Shown here: one piece after another, positions 17,505 to 26,553 of the stretch
How positions within the stretch are numbered: position 1 is the stretch's first letter
Layout of the letters: every line of letters begins with the position of its first letter
Assembly (NCBI RefSeq): GCF_023184515.1
Contig: NZ_JAAHBP010000002.1
Coordinates: 100,330-164,329, forward strand
Source of the DNA: Streptomyces sp. D2-8
GTDB taxonomy: Bacteria; Actinomycetota; Actinomycetes; Streptomycetales; Streptomycetaceae
Direction of reading: 5' to 3'
Length of the DNA stretch: 64,000 nucleotides
Made by a program: the position numbers and the translations under genes
Notes under the pieces: generated by a model
The model's database searches: none
What the model saw: the letters and a program-made list of their open reading frames with translations, nothing else
Told to the model about the DNA's origin: nothing

Positions 17505-18088
17505 GAGCGGTGCTCAGGACCGTCAACCGCGTGTTCCTCGGCCTGGTGGGCCTGATCCTGCTGGCGCTGGGCGGCTCCGTCCTGGCCGTCGGCCTCGGCG
17601 TCTCGGCGCCCTCGTGGTGGATCCACGACGGCAAGCACGACGTGCTGCTGAGCAACGCCGAGCGCACCCGCTGGCGCGAGGACGGCTGGTGGTGGCCGGT
17701 CGTCATCGCCGCCCTCGCGGTCCTGCTGCTGTTCGCCCTGTGGCGGCTCGTCGCCGTCCTGCGCCGTCGCCGCCTGGCCGAGGTCCTCGTCGACACCGGC
17801 GACGGCGAGGGCGCGCTCGTGCGCGGCCGGGCCCTGGAGAACGTCCTCACCCAGGAGGCGGACCACATCGACGGCGTGGACGGAGCCCAAGCCCATCTGA
17901 AGGGCGGGCACAGCACCCCCGAGGCCCACGTACGCCTCGCACTGGAGCCACACGTGGACCCGGGCACGGCCCTGAACGACTTCACCACCGGCGCACTCAC
18001 CCATGCCAGGACGTCGGCGGGCCTTGCCTCACTGCCGGCGGAGGTGAGGCTGAAGGGCGTCAAACACGGTGCGGAACGGGTGAGTTGA
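17501..18088 (+). CDS. amaP: Alkaline shock response membrane anchor protein AmaP
   Basis: A 195-residue protein starting VRAVLRTVNRVFLGLVGLILLALGG. Helix 1 lies at about 10-30 and helix 2 (WWWPVVIAALAVLLLFALWRLV) at about 62-84, followed by a soluble domain (about 90-195) with an Asp23-like strand-helix order. AmaP in S. aureus is the two-helix anchor that holds Asp23 at the membrane. It closes the operon and overlaps the previous stop by four bases; the gene after it is convergent. Confidence 0.85.
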   Translation: MRAVLRTVNRVFLGLVGLILLALGGSVLAVGLGVSAPSWWIHDGKHDVLLSNAERTRWREDGWWWPVVIAALAVLLLFALWRLVAVLRRRRLAEVLVDTGDGEGALVRGRALENVLTQEADHIDGVDGAQAHLKGGHSTPEAHVRLALEPHVDPGTALNDFTTGALTHARTSAGLASLPAEVRLKGVKHGAERVS

Positions 18089-18098
18089 GCAAGGCCGC

Positions 18099-18854
18099 TC
18101 AGAACCCGTGGCGTGCTCCACCGTCGACCGGCACCATGACCCCGGTCAGATAGGAAGCCGCCGGCGACATCAGGAACGCCGCCACCCGGCCGAACTCCTG
18201 CGGCGCCCCGTACCGCCGCAGCGGGATCCGCGACTCCGACGCCGCCCGGGTCGCCTCGGGATCCGCCGACAACGCGTCCAGCTGCCGCACCCGGTCGGTG
18301 TCGATCCGTCCGGGCAGGACGCCGACCACCCGGATCCCCCGCGGTCCCAGCTCGTCGGAGAGCGACTTGGCGAACCCGGCCAGCCCCGGCCGCAGCCCGT
18401 TCGAGATGGTCAGGCCCGGAATGGGCTCGTACACCGACCCGGACAGCACGAACCCGATGACACCCCCGGCCTCCATCTCGGCGGCCGCGGCGCGAGCCAG
18501 CCGTACCGCACCGAGGAACACCGACTCGAACGCCGTCTGCCACTGCTCGTCCGTGTTGTCCGCGACGAACCCGGCCGGCGGCCCGCCCACGCTGACGAGG
18601 ACACCGTTGAAACGGCCGAAGTGCTCCCGCGCGGCCCCGATCAGCCGGGCCGCGGCCTCCGGGTCCGCGTTGTCGACGGCCACGCCGACCGCGTTCGGCC
18701 CCAGCTCGGCCGCCGCCTCGGCGACACTCTTCTCGTCCCGCCCCGAGACGACCACCTTCGCCCCGTCCGCGACGAGCTCACGCGCGGTGGCGTTGCCGAG
18801 GCCGCGCGTGGCCCCGGTGACGACGTACACCCGGTCCTTCAGTCCAAGATCCAT
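18099..18854 (-). CDS. SDR family oxidoreductase with altered active site
   Basis: Rossmann-fold short-chain dehydrogenase of 251 residues with TGATRGLGNATARELV (cofactor loop, about 13-28), NAD-binding pattern DNADPEAAARL and C-terminal SYLTGVMVPVDGG. Aligned with the FabG encoded at 39688-40407, the catalytic Tyr and Lys of YxxxK fall on Ser and Arg (SNGLRPGLAGFAK), while the catalytic Ser is kept. Such divergent SDRs are known. It may bind NAD(P) without classical reduction, or use other residues. It is convergent with amaP and runs in the same direction as the GH15 gene, five bases after that gene's stop. Confidence 0.88.
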   Translation of the reverse strand: MDLGLKDRVYVVTGATRGLGNATARELVADGAKVVVSGRDEKSVAEAAAELGPNAVGVAVDNADPEAAARLIGAAREHFGRFNGVLVSVGGPPAGFVADNTDEQWQTAFESVFLGAVRLARAAAAEMEAGGVIGFVLSGSVYEPIPGLTISNGLRPGLAGFAKSLSDELGPRGIRVVGVLPGRIDTDRVRQLDALSADPEATRAASESRIPLRRYGAPQEFGRVAAFLMSPAASYLTGVMVPVDGGARHGF

Positions 18855-18859
18855 GGTCC

Positions 18860-20644
18860 CTATCCTGCCCCGTCCTCACCGAACAGGGCGAGGGCGGTGT
18901 TCACCAGCCCGATGTGGCTGAACGCCTGCGGGAAGTTGCCGAGGTGCCGGCCGGTCACCGGGTCGAACTCCTCGGACAGCAGCCCGACGTCGTTGGCGAG
19001 CCCCGCCAGCCGTTCGAACAGCTCGCGGGCCTCCTTCGCGCGGCCCGTCATGTACAGGGCGTCCGCGAGCCAGAACGAGCAGACCAGGAAGGCGCCCTCA
19101 CCGCCGGGCAGTCCGTCGACGTCCGCGTCCTCCGTGCTGTAGCGGCGCACGAAGCCGTCGCGGGACAGCTCCTCGCGGACCGCGTCGATCGTGCCGATCA
19201 CCCGCGGATCGTCCGGCGGCAGGAATCCGACGCGCGGGATGAGCAGCAGCGCGGCGTCCAGTTCACGTGAGCCGTAGGACTGCGTGAAGGTGTTGCGTTC
19301 CGGGTCGTAGCCCTTCTCGCACACTTCCCGGTGCACCTCGTCGCGCAGTGTGCGCCAGCCGTCCAGGTCGCCGCCCAGCTCCGGATGGCGCTCCAGGGTG
19401 CGTACGCCGCGGTCGGCGGCCACCCACACCATCACCTTCGAGTGCACGAACTGGCGCCGGTCGCTGCGCACCTCCCACAGCCCCTCGTCCGGTTGCTGCC
19501 AGTGGGTCCGCAGGAAGTCCAGCAGAGCCGTCTGCAGCGCCCACACGTCCGGCTGGGCGGACAGGCCCGACTCGCGGGCGAACGACAGGGAGTCCATGAC
19601 TTCGCCGTAGACGTCCAGCTGGAGCTGCTTCACGGCGTCGTTGCCGATGCGTACGGGGGCGGACTCGAGGAAGCCGGACAGCCACGGCAGCTCGAACTCG
19701 GGCAGCCGTCGCTCGCCCGCGACGCCGTACATGATCTGCAGGTCCGCCGGGTCGCCCGCGACCGCGCGCAGCAGCCAGTTCCGCCAGGCCTCCGCCTCCT
19801 CCTGGTAGCCCGCGGCGAGCAACGCGTTCAGAGTGAGGGTGGAGTCGCGCAGCCAGCAGTAGCGGTAGTCCCAGTTGCGCACCCCGCCCGGTTCCTCGGG
19901 CAGCGACGTGGTGGCGGCGGCGACGATGCCGCCCGTCGGGGCGTAGGTGAGTGCCTTGAGGGTGATCAGCGAGCGGACGACGGCGTCCCGGTACGGGCCG
20001 TCGTAGCGGCAGTGCGACACCCAGGCGCGCCAGTCCTCCACGCTGTGGCGCAGGGCGTCGTACGGGTCGACGAGCGGCGGGCGCGGCTCGTGGGAGGGGT
20101 GCCAGGTCAGGACGAACGCGACCTTTTCCCCCTTCCTGACGGTGAACTCCGCGTGCGTGCCGAAGTCCTCGCCCCAGCTGGTCACCTCCGGCTCGCTGCG
20201 CAGCCAGGTCGAGTCCGGGCCGGCGACGGCGACGCGGTGGCCGTCGGTGCGGCGCACCCAAGGGACGATCGAGCCGTAGTCGAAGCGCAGCTTGAGGACG
20301 CTGTGCAGCGTCACCTCGCCGTCGAGGCCCTCGACGACGCGTACGAGGTCGGGGGCGCGGTCGCGTTGGGGCATCAGGTCGGTGACCCGGACCGCCCCTT
20401 GCTCGGTCTCCCAGTCCGTGTCCAGGACGAGGGTGTCGCGGCGGTAGGCGCGCCGGGTGCAGCGGTCCGCTCCCACGGGGGCGATGCGCCAGTAGCCGTT
20501 GTCCTCGTCACCGAGCAGTCTGGCGAAGCAGGCGGCCGAGTCGAAGCGGGGCAGACACAACCAGTCGACGGATCCGTCCGTACCGACCAGGGCCGCGGTC
20601 TGCTCGTCGCCGATGAGCGCGTAGTCCTCGATGCTGGGGTGCAC
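18860..20644 (-). CDS. Glycoside hydrolase family 15 protein (glucoamylase/trehalase-like)
   Basis: A 594-residue protein with the N-terminal beta-sandwich (IEDYALIGDEQTAALVG, then DWLCLPRFDS) and the C-terminal (alpha/alpha)6 barrel. The barrel carries NWDYRYCWLRDS near the catalytic region and GGEGAFLVCSFWLAD with the second acid. Bacterial GH15 members of this length include trehalases and glucan-1,4-alpha-glucosidases; the substrate is not decided here. No signal peptide is visible, so it is cytosolic. The start is chosen at GTG (VHPSIEDYAL); a TTG at 20677 would add 11 residues but has no Shine-Dalgarno. Confidence 0.9.
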   Translation of the reverse strand: MHPSIEDYALIGDEQTAALVGTDGSVDWLCLPRFDSAACFARLLGDEDNGYWRIAPVGADRCTRRAYRRDTLVLDTDWETEQGAVRVTDLMPQRDRAPDLVRVVEGLDGEVTLHSVLKLRFDYGSIVPWVRRTDGHRVAVAGPDSTWLRSEPEVTSWGEDFGTHAEFTVRKGEKVAFVLTWHPSHEPRPPLVDPYDALRHSVEDWRAWVSHCRYDGPYRDAVVRSLITLKALTYAPTGGIVAAATTSLPEEPGGVRNWDYRYCWLRDSTLTLNALLAAGYQEEAEAWRNWLLRAVAGDPADLQIMYGVAGERRLPEFELPWLSGFLESAPVRIGNDAVKQLQLDVYGEVMDSLSFARESGLSAQPDVWALQTALLDFLRTHWQQPDEGLWEVRSDRRQFVHSKVMVWVAADRGVRTLERHPELGGDLDGWRTLRDEVHREVCEKGYDPERNTFTQSYGSRELDAALLLIPRVGFLPPDDPRVIGTIDAVREELSRDGFVRRYSTEDADVDGLPGGEGAFLVCSFWLADALYMTGRAKEARELFERLAGLANDVGLLSEEFDPVTGRHLGNFPQAFSHIGLVNTALALFGEDGAG

Positions 20645-20677
20645 GGAGTGCGGGTTCCCGGCAAGCCGACGCGGCAA

Positions 20678-21330
20678 TCAGGGCGGGGCCGGGGGAGTGA
20701 TGTGTTCTGGCCGACAGGGGCGGGGCGCTGAGGAGGCCGGATCAGCCGCCGCCGGCCGGGTCTTGAGGCGGGCTGGTCCGGTCCGGACTGACGGGCCGGG
20801 CCCGTTCAGCCACGGCCGACCGGATCGCGACGCGGCCGGCTCCGGTCGCGGCCGCCGGAGCGCGACGCCTTCGGTTCGGTCCGGGCCGGGCAAGGGGCCG
20901 GTCCGGGTGGACGGGGTCCTTTCAACCGAGGCTGGTCGGAACGCGACGCGGCCGGCTCCGGTCGCGGTCGGCTGGATCGTGACGGGCCCGGATGAGCCGC
21001 GGCCGGGCGGATCTTGATGCGGTCGGCCGAGATGCGGCCCGCCGGAGCGCGACGCCCCCGGCTCGGCCGGGGCCGGGGTGATGATGCGGTCCCGGTGGAC
21101 CGGATCTGTTCCGCCGAGGCTGGTCGGAGGGTGACGTGGCCGGCACTAGTCGCGGTCGTGACGCGCCCGGATGAGGCTCGGCCGGCTCCCGTCGCGGTCC
21201 CCGGTTCTCGACGACTTCCGCTCGGTCCGGGCCGGGTGAGGGGGCTCTCCCCGCGGATCAGACGTTCCGCCGAAGCCGGCCCGGCTCCGGACGCGGTGCA
21301 CGCGGTCCGGGTCGGCCGGGTCCGCCCGTC
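20678..21330. repeat. Non-coding region of decayed GC-rich repeats
   Basis: There is no supported gene here. Related blocks recur. A block around GCGACGCGGCCGGCTCCGG occurs near 20827 and 20943. A block ending CCGAGGCTGGTCGGA occurs near 20926 and 21112, each preceded by GTGGAC-GG. GCCGGAGCGCGACGCC occurs near 20854 and 21037. Looser copies lie near 21131 and 21179. Spacings are about 117 and 186 bases, so this is not a regular array. It separates GH15 from SURF1. Confidence 0.6.
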
Positions 21331-21334
21331 GCGG

Positions 21335-22132
21335 CTACACCGCTGCCGGCTCGGATTCCGTCGTGTCGGTTTCCTCCGCTGCCTTCTGGGCCCGCTCCCG
21401 GGCCTCGCGGCGGGCCAGGATCACCCAGCCGACCGGGACGGCCGCGGAGAACAGCCACCACTGGACGGCGTACGCGTAGTTCAGCGCGGCGTCCTCCCTG
21501 CCGGGGTTGCCCATCAGCTCGGGGGTGTCGCCCTTGGGCTCGGGGGCCGTCTGGGCGATGTAGCCGCCGAGCACCCGGGCGTCCAGGCGGCGGGCCTGCT
21601 GCTCGCTGTTGATCAGCATGATCTGCCGGTCCGGCAGCCCCTGGAGGTTCTTGATGCCGCTCGCGGCGGTCGTCTCGTCGGGCATCAGCCGCCCCTGGAC
21701 GGTGACCTCGCCGCTCGGCGGTGCGGGGACCTTCGGGAACGTGGTCTGGCTCGGGCCGTCGGAGGGGATCCAGCCCCGGTTGACCAGCAGCACCTTGCCG
21801 TCGTCCAGGACGAACGGGGTCAGGACGTGGTAGCCGACCTCGTCGTCGGAGTTGGTGCGGCGGCGGACGACGACCTCGTCCTCGGTGTCGAAGCGGCCCT
21901 TCGCCGTCACGGTGCGGTACCGCTCGGCGCTGGTCACGGTGTGCCCGGGCGCGGTCAGCTTCTCCACGGGCACCGGCTCGGCCGCCAGCGCGTCGGTGAC
22001 CAGCTGGTTCCGGGCGGTGCGCTCCTCGTAGCGATGCATCTGCCAGATGCCCAGCCTGATCATCGTGGGGATGAGAAGCAGGGCGATCAACGTGAGGATC
22101 ACCCACTGCCGGGACATCAGGAAGCGGTACAC
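21335..22132 (-). CDS. SURF1 family protein (cytochrome oxidase biogenesis)
   Basis: Membrane protein that helps assemble cytochrome c oxidase (heme a insertion) in known family members. It has about 265 residues. The first helix follows VYRFLMSRQWVILTLIALLL, then GIWQMHRYEER, the periplasmic domain with LLVNRGWIPSDG, and a last helix NYAYAVQWWLFSAAVPVGWV, ending in a charged tail. The GTG at 22132 is chosen from family starts; an ATG at 22165 would add 11 residues. A 13-bp inverted repeat covers this start region. It follows the Zn-ribbon gene and may be co-transcribed with it. Confidence 0.88.
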   Translation of the reverse strand: MYRFLMSRQWVILTLIALLLIPTMIRLGIWQMHRYEERTARNQLVTDALAAEPVPVEKLTAPGHTVTSAERYRTVTAKGRFDTEDEVVVRRRTNSDDEVGYHVLTPFVLDDGKVLLVNRGWIPSDGPSQTTFPKVPAPPSGEVTVQGRLMPDETTAASGIKNLQGLPDRQIMLINSEQQARRLDARVLGGYIAQTAPEPKGDTPELMGNPGREDAALNYAYAVQWWLFSAAVPVGWVILARREARERAQKAAEETDTTESEPAAV

Positions 22133-22162
22133 CCCACGACCGTACAACTCGGTCGTGGGGTG
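22130..22162 (-). promoter_or_regulatory. Perfect 13-bp inverted repeat at the SURF1 start
   Basis: CACCCCACGACCG (22130-22142) and CGGTCGTGGGGTG (22150-22162) are perfect inverted copies with a 7-base loop. On the minus-strand mRNA the GTG start forms the 3' end of the stem, so start and any ribosome site would be hidden. It could equally be a protein operator. Confidence 0.6.
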
Positions 22163-22181
22163 CATTCATGCGGGTACGGGT

Positions 22182-22415
22182 TCACACCTTGTCGACAATT
22201 CCTACCTTTCCCTCCGCGCGGGCGCAGTGGGCGCCGCAGTACCAGTGGCCCTCGACCTCGACCCCCTGGCCGATGATCTGCACCCGGCAGTGCTCGCAGA
22301 TGGGGGCCATGCGGTGGATCGCGCAGGAGAAGCAGTCGAAGACGTGCACCGCGCCCTGCGCGTGCACCTCGAAGGTCATTCCGTACTGATTGCCACATAC
22401 CTCACAGGTCGCCAT
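22182..22415 (-). CDS. Small Zn-ribbon (LIM/RING-like) protein
   Basis: A 77-residue protein starting MATCEVCGNQYGMTFEVH. Metal-ligand pairs are CEVC, FDCFSCAIH, ICEHC and HWYCGAHC, enough for two zinc sites. Its last residues are KVGIVDKV. It has no DNA-binding or enzymatic motif that I can name; protein-protein contact is the usual role of such modules. The start is set at the ATG before TCEVC because the upstream frame is Pro/Gly/Arg-rich. It lies between the exonuclease and SURF1 genes on the same strand, 49 bases before the SURF1 GTG. Confidence 0.8.
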   Translation of the reverse strand: MATCEVCGNQYGMTFEVHAQGAVHVFDCFSCAIHRMAPICEHCRVQIIGQGVEVEGHWYCGAHCARAEGKVGIVDKV

Positions 22416-22457
22416 GCGCCACAGGGTGAGCCGTCGTCCCCGTGCGGGCGAGCCGTC

Positions 22458-22476
22458 GCCGGGCGAGTCGCCCGGC
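22458..22476 (-). terminator. Short hairpin between exonuclease and Zn-ribbon genes
   Basis: GCCGGGC and GCCCGGC flank a five-base loop, with a palindromic extension GA/TC. It lies 19 bases after the exonuclease stop. It could terminate or attenuate read-through to the Zn-ribbon gene. Confidence 0.45.
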
Positions 22477-22494
22477 AATCACCCGTCCGTACGG

Positions 22495-23496
22495 TCACCC
22501 CTCCGATGCCGGCTCCACATCCGCGAGGAGTTGCCCGAACGCCGCCTCGTCCACGACCGGCGTGCCGAACTGCCGGGCCTTGACGACCTTGGACGTGCCC
22601 GAGTCCGGGTCGTTCGTGACGAGCAGGCTGGTCAGCCGGGACAGACTCGTGGCCACATGCAGCCCGGCCTCGGTCGCGCGGTCCTCCAGCAGGTCCCGCT
22701 CGATGGAGGTGTCACCCGAGAAGGCGACCCGCATGCCCTGCTTGAGACGCCCGCCCTCCTCGTACCGCCCGGGGTTGGGGTAGGGGCAGGCGGGGCGCTT
22801 GCGGGACGGGCGCCAACTGCCGGGCCGGTAGCCGCCGTAGCCGCCGGGGCCCGCCTGCCGGCCGACGCGGGGCGCGGCGGGGCGGTCCGTCCACTCGGTC
22901 AGCGGCCGGCACTCGTGCAGCGGCAGCCGTACGTTGTTCGCCGCCGCCGTCCGCAGGCTCGGCCGGAACGCCTCCGCCAGCACGCGCGCGTCGTCCAGCG
23001 CGTGGTGCGCCCGCTGCTGGACGACGCCGAAGTGCGCCGCGAGGGACTCCAGCTTGTGGTTGGGCAGCGGCAGCCCGAGCTCCTTGGAGAGCGCGATGGT
23101 GCACAACCGCTGCCGCACCGGCGCCTCGCGCTCGGCGCGTGCGTACTCCCGGGCGATCATCTGCCAGTCGAAGACGGCGTTGTGCGCGACGAGCACCCGC
23201 CCCGCCAGCCGGGCGGTGAACTCCTCGGCGATCTCCGGGAAGAGGGGCGCCCCTTCGAGCGCCTCGCTCGTCAGTCCGTGGATCCAGACGGGGCCCGGGT
23301 CGCGCTCGGGGTTGACCGTCGTGTACCAGTGGTCCTCGACCTCGCCGCGCTCGTCCAGCCGGTAGACCGCCGCGGAGATGATGCGGTCGTCCCGGGCCAG
23401 GCCCGTGGTCTCCACGTCAACGACCGCGTACCCCTTGGGATACGCGGCCGGCCACGGCGTGGCAGAGAAAACAGCGGTCGTCAGGTCTTCCAGCAT
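22495..23496 (-). CDS. DEDDh 3'-5' exonuclease with C-terminal BRCT domain
   Basis: A 333-residue protein. The exonuclease domain (about 20-185) has motif I VVDVETTGL, motif II VAHNAVFDWQM and motif III HHALDDARVLAEAF, the DEDDh set of DNA polymerase III epsilon. A basic Gly/Arg-rich linker (about 205-245) leads to a BRCT domain (about 250-325) with RVAFSGDTSIERDLLEDRA and LVTNDPDSGTSKV. It likely acts in DNA repair or end trimming. It is not the replicative proofreader itself, which would lack BRCT. It is the first gene of a minus-strand run toward SURF1. Confidence 0.92.
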   Translation of the reverse strand: MLEDLTTAVFSATPWPAAYPKGYAVVDVETTGLARDDRIISAAVYRLDERGEVEDHWYTTVNPERDPGPVWIHGLTSEALEGAPLFPEIAEEFTARLAGRVLVAHNAVFDWQMIAREYARAEREAPVRQRLCTIALSKELGLPLPNHKLESLAAHFGVVQQRAHHALDDARVLAEAFRPSLRTAAANNVRLPLHECRPLTEWTDRPAAPRVGRQAGPGGYGGYRPGSWRPSRKRPACPYPNPGRYEEGGRLKQGMRVAFSGDTSIERDLLEDRATEAGLHVATSLSRLTSLLVTNDPDSGTSKVVKARQFGTPVVDEAAFGQLLADVEPASEG

Positions 23497-23613
23497 GGTC
23501 CCTGAGGATACGGGCCACGACTGACAGCGCCGTCCGACAGGTGCGCCCGCCGGGCACTTCCGATGCCCTCTCAGGCGTCTTGTCCGGTCTGTCCGTTCGC
23601 GGGGTGTACGTCT

Positions 23614-23632
23614 GATCGATACTCAGTCGATC
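23614..23632. promoter_or_regulatory. Palindrome GATCGA-N7-TCGATC
   Basis: This is a perfect 6-bp inverted repeat with a seven-base centre in the divergent region between the exonuclease and sterol desaturase genes. It looks like a dimeric regulator site and also contains two GATC words. Confidence 0.4.
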
Positions 23633-23710
23633 TGCGGGCGTCTCGTCCGCCGACGTCCGTCCTCGTCCCGTACCGGATTGGCGGAGATCGCCAAGAAGCA
23701 AGCGCGTACC

Positions 23711-23731
23711 GTCGGTAATACTTGTCGGTAA
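23711..23731 (+). promoter_or_regulatory. Direct repeat of GTCGGTAA, 13 bases apart
   Basis: GTCGGTAA at 23711-23718 and again at 23724-23731, 43 bases before the sterol desaturase ATG. It is a candidate regulator site or part of an alternative-sigma promoter. I cannot name the factor. Confidence 0.4.
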
Positions 23732-23773
23732 CAACGTCTAGTCGGGGCATCACGGCGGACCTACGGTGCTTGC

Positions 23774-24786
<1,013 letters not shown>

Positions 24787-24790
<4 letters not shown>

Positions 24791-25467
24791 ACCCCTCGCG
24801 CCTCCTCCTGGCCGCCTTCGGTCTCGCCGCCGCCGTCGACCTCGTCTCCCTCGCGGCCGGTTTCGACGCCGGGCACACCGTCGCCAAGCCCCTGCTGATG
24901 CCGCTCCTGGCCCTGTGGGCCGCCCTGCGCAAGGCGCCCCGGCCGCTCCTGGCCGCACTGCTGTTCGGATGGGGCGGGGACGTCCTGCTGCTGTCGGACG
25001 CCGAGCCGGCCTTCCTCGCGGGCATGGCCTCCTTCGCGGCGGGGCACGTCTGCTACCTCGCGCTCTTCGCGACGTACGGCAGCCGGAACGCGGTCCCACG
25101 CGCGCGTGCGGGCGTCCTGGCGTTCGGCTACGCCACCGCCCTCGTCACGACCGTCGCGCTGCTGTGGCCGGACCTGCCCGCCGACCTGCGCGTGCCCGTC
25201 GCCGGCTACAGCCTCCTGCTCACCGCCATGGCGTACCGGTCCGCCACCCGGCTCGGCCTCTTCGCGGGGCTCGGCGGGGCGCTGTTCCTGTTGTCCGACA
25301 CGCTCATCGCGACCGGTGTCGCCGCGTGGCCGCAGCCGCCCCGGCCGGACTTCTGGATCATGCTCACGTACATCGCCGCGCAGGCGCTGCTGGCCGGCGG
25401 CACCCTCGGGGCGCTCGACGCGCGCAGGGCACCGGCCGCGACGTACGGCGAGATGCGCGCCGTCTGA
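24787..25467 (+). CDS. Lysoplasmalogenase (YhhN/TMEM86 family)
   Basis: Polytopic membrane protein of 226 residues from a GTG that overlaps the preceding stop (GTGA). Conserved blocks are KPLLMPLLAL, the acidic GDVLLL, GMASFAAGHVCYL and LSDTLIATGV, spread over about eight helices. Family members hydrolyse the vinyl-ether bond of lysoplasmalogens. Pairing with a sterol desaturase-type gene suggests a shared lipid pathway. Actinomycete plasmalogen status is unclear, so the substrate is uncertain. Confidence 0.87.
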
Positions 25468-25480
25468 GACGCAACCGGCG

Positions 25481-26506
25481 TCACCAGCGGATGGGCACCG
25501 GAAGCGCCGTCAGCAGTCCGGACGCCGCGACCGCCAGGCCCAGGGCGGCCACCTCCGCCCGGGCCGGCGCGCAGGCGGTCAGCGGGTCGGCTGCCCGGCG
25601 CAGCCGTCGCCGGGCCCACACGGCGAGGCCGGCGACGACCACCACGAGGAGCACCTTGGCGAGCAGCGCGCGCCCGTACGCCGTCCCCGTCAGCTGCTCC
25701 AGGACCGTCTCCGGCGGCATCCGGCGCAGTGAACTGCACACGCCCGTCGCGGTGATGGCGGCGAGCAGCACGACCGCCACGCGCGCGTAGAGGCCCAGCA
25801 GGGCCGCGCCGGCCGCCGTGCCGTTCGGGCCGGACCAGAGGCGCAGGGTGCGCAGCGCGTGGAGGAGTCCCCCCGCCCACAGTGCCGCGCAGGTCAGATG
25901 GACGAGCGTCAGCCCGGCGCCGGTCAGCGGGCTGTACTCGGTCGTGGGGTGCGCGCGCAGGGCCTCGGCGACGACCACGGCGGCCAGCGGCCCCACCTGC
26001 GTGACCGGCCGGCGCGACACGGCGCACAGCCCCGCCACCAGGAACGCGTTGACCTCCAGCAGGGCGAGCTTGCCGTCCCGGGACGTGTAGAGCCCCCCGA
26101 CGTCGATGTCCGCCCCGTCGCCCGGCACGAGATTGCCGGTGGCCACGACCGTGGCGAGCCCGAGGGCGGCGACGAAACCGGCGGCGGCCGCGAAGGGGGA
26201 CCAACTGCGGGGCACGGCCGGGTGTCCGGCCTCCGTGCCGGGCAGCGAGCGCGCCAGCCGGTTCACGAACAGTTCGCCGACGGGTATGCACAGCGCCGCG
26301 AACAGCACGGTGCGGAGCAGGGCTATGCCGCCGGCGCCGGGCACTTCGGCCTCCCCGGTGCCGTGCAGCGCGGCGGACGGGCCGAGCAGCGGGATCAGCG
26401 CGGCCAGTGTCACCAGCACCAGGACGGCGACGGCCCGGCCCGCACCGGCGCGGCGCACGGACCCGCGCGGGCCGGTCGCCCTGGGGGTGGGTCTTGTCGA
26501 AGTCAC
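25481..26506 (-). CDS. CopD family copper resistance/import membrane protein
   Basis: Polytopic membrane protein of 341 residues with about eight helices. Family features include LVHLTCAALWAGGLLHALR, LGLYARVAVVLLAAITATGV and GRALLAKVLLVVVVAGLA. CopD proteins move copper across the membrane, often with CopC; no CopC domain is visible here. The start is GTG in GGG-GTGACTTCG with GGTGAAG upstream; an upstream in-frame GTG is possible. SURF1 and CopD lying within 4 kb hints at cytochrome oxidase copper supply, but they are not one operon. Confidence 0.85.
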   Translation of the reverse strand: MTSTRPTPRATGPRGSVRRAGAGRAVAVLVLVTLAALIPLLGPSAALHGTGEAEVPGAGGIALLRTVLFAALCIPVGELFVNRLARSLPGTEAGHPAVPRSWSPFAAAAGFVAALGLATVVATGNLVPGDGADIDVGGLYTSRDGKLALLEVNAFLVAGLCAVSRRPVTQVGPLAAVVVAEALRAHPTTEYSPLTGAGLTLVHLTCAALWAGGLLHALRTLRLWSGPNGTAAGAALLGLYARVAVVLLAAITATGVCSSLRRMPPETVLEQLTGTAYGRALLAKVLLVVVVAGLAVWARRRLRRAADPLTACAPARAEVAALGLAVAASGLLTALPVPIRW

Positions 26507-26553
26507 CCCAGGATCTTCACCAACCTTCACACGGCCGGGCAAGTCGGCAGAGC

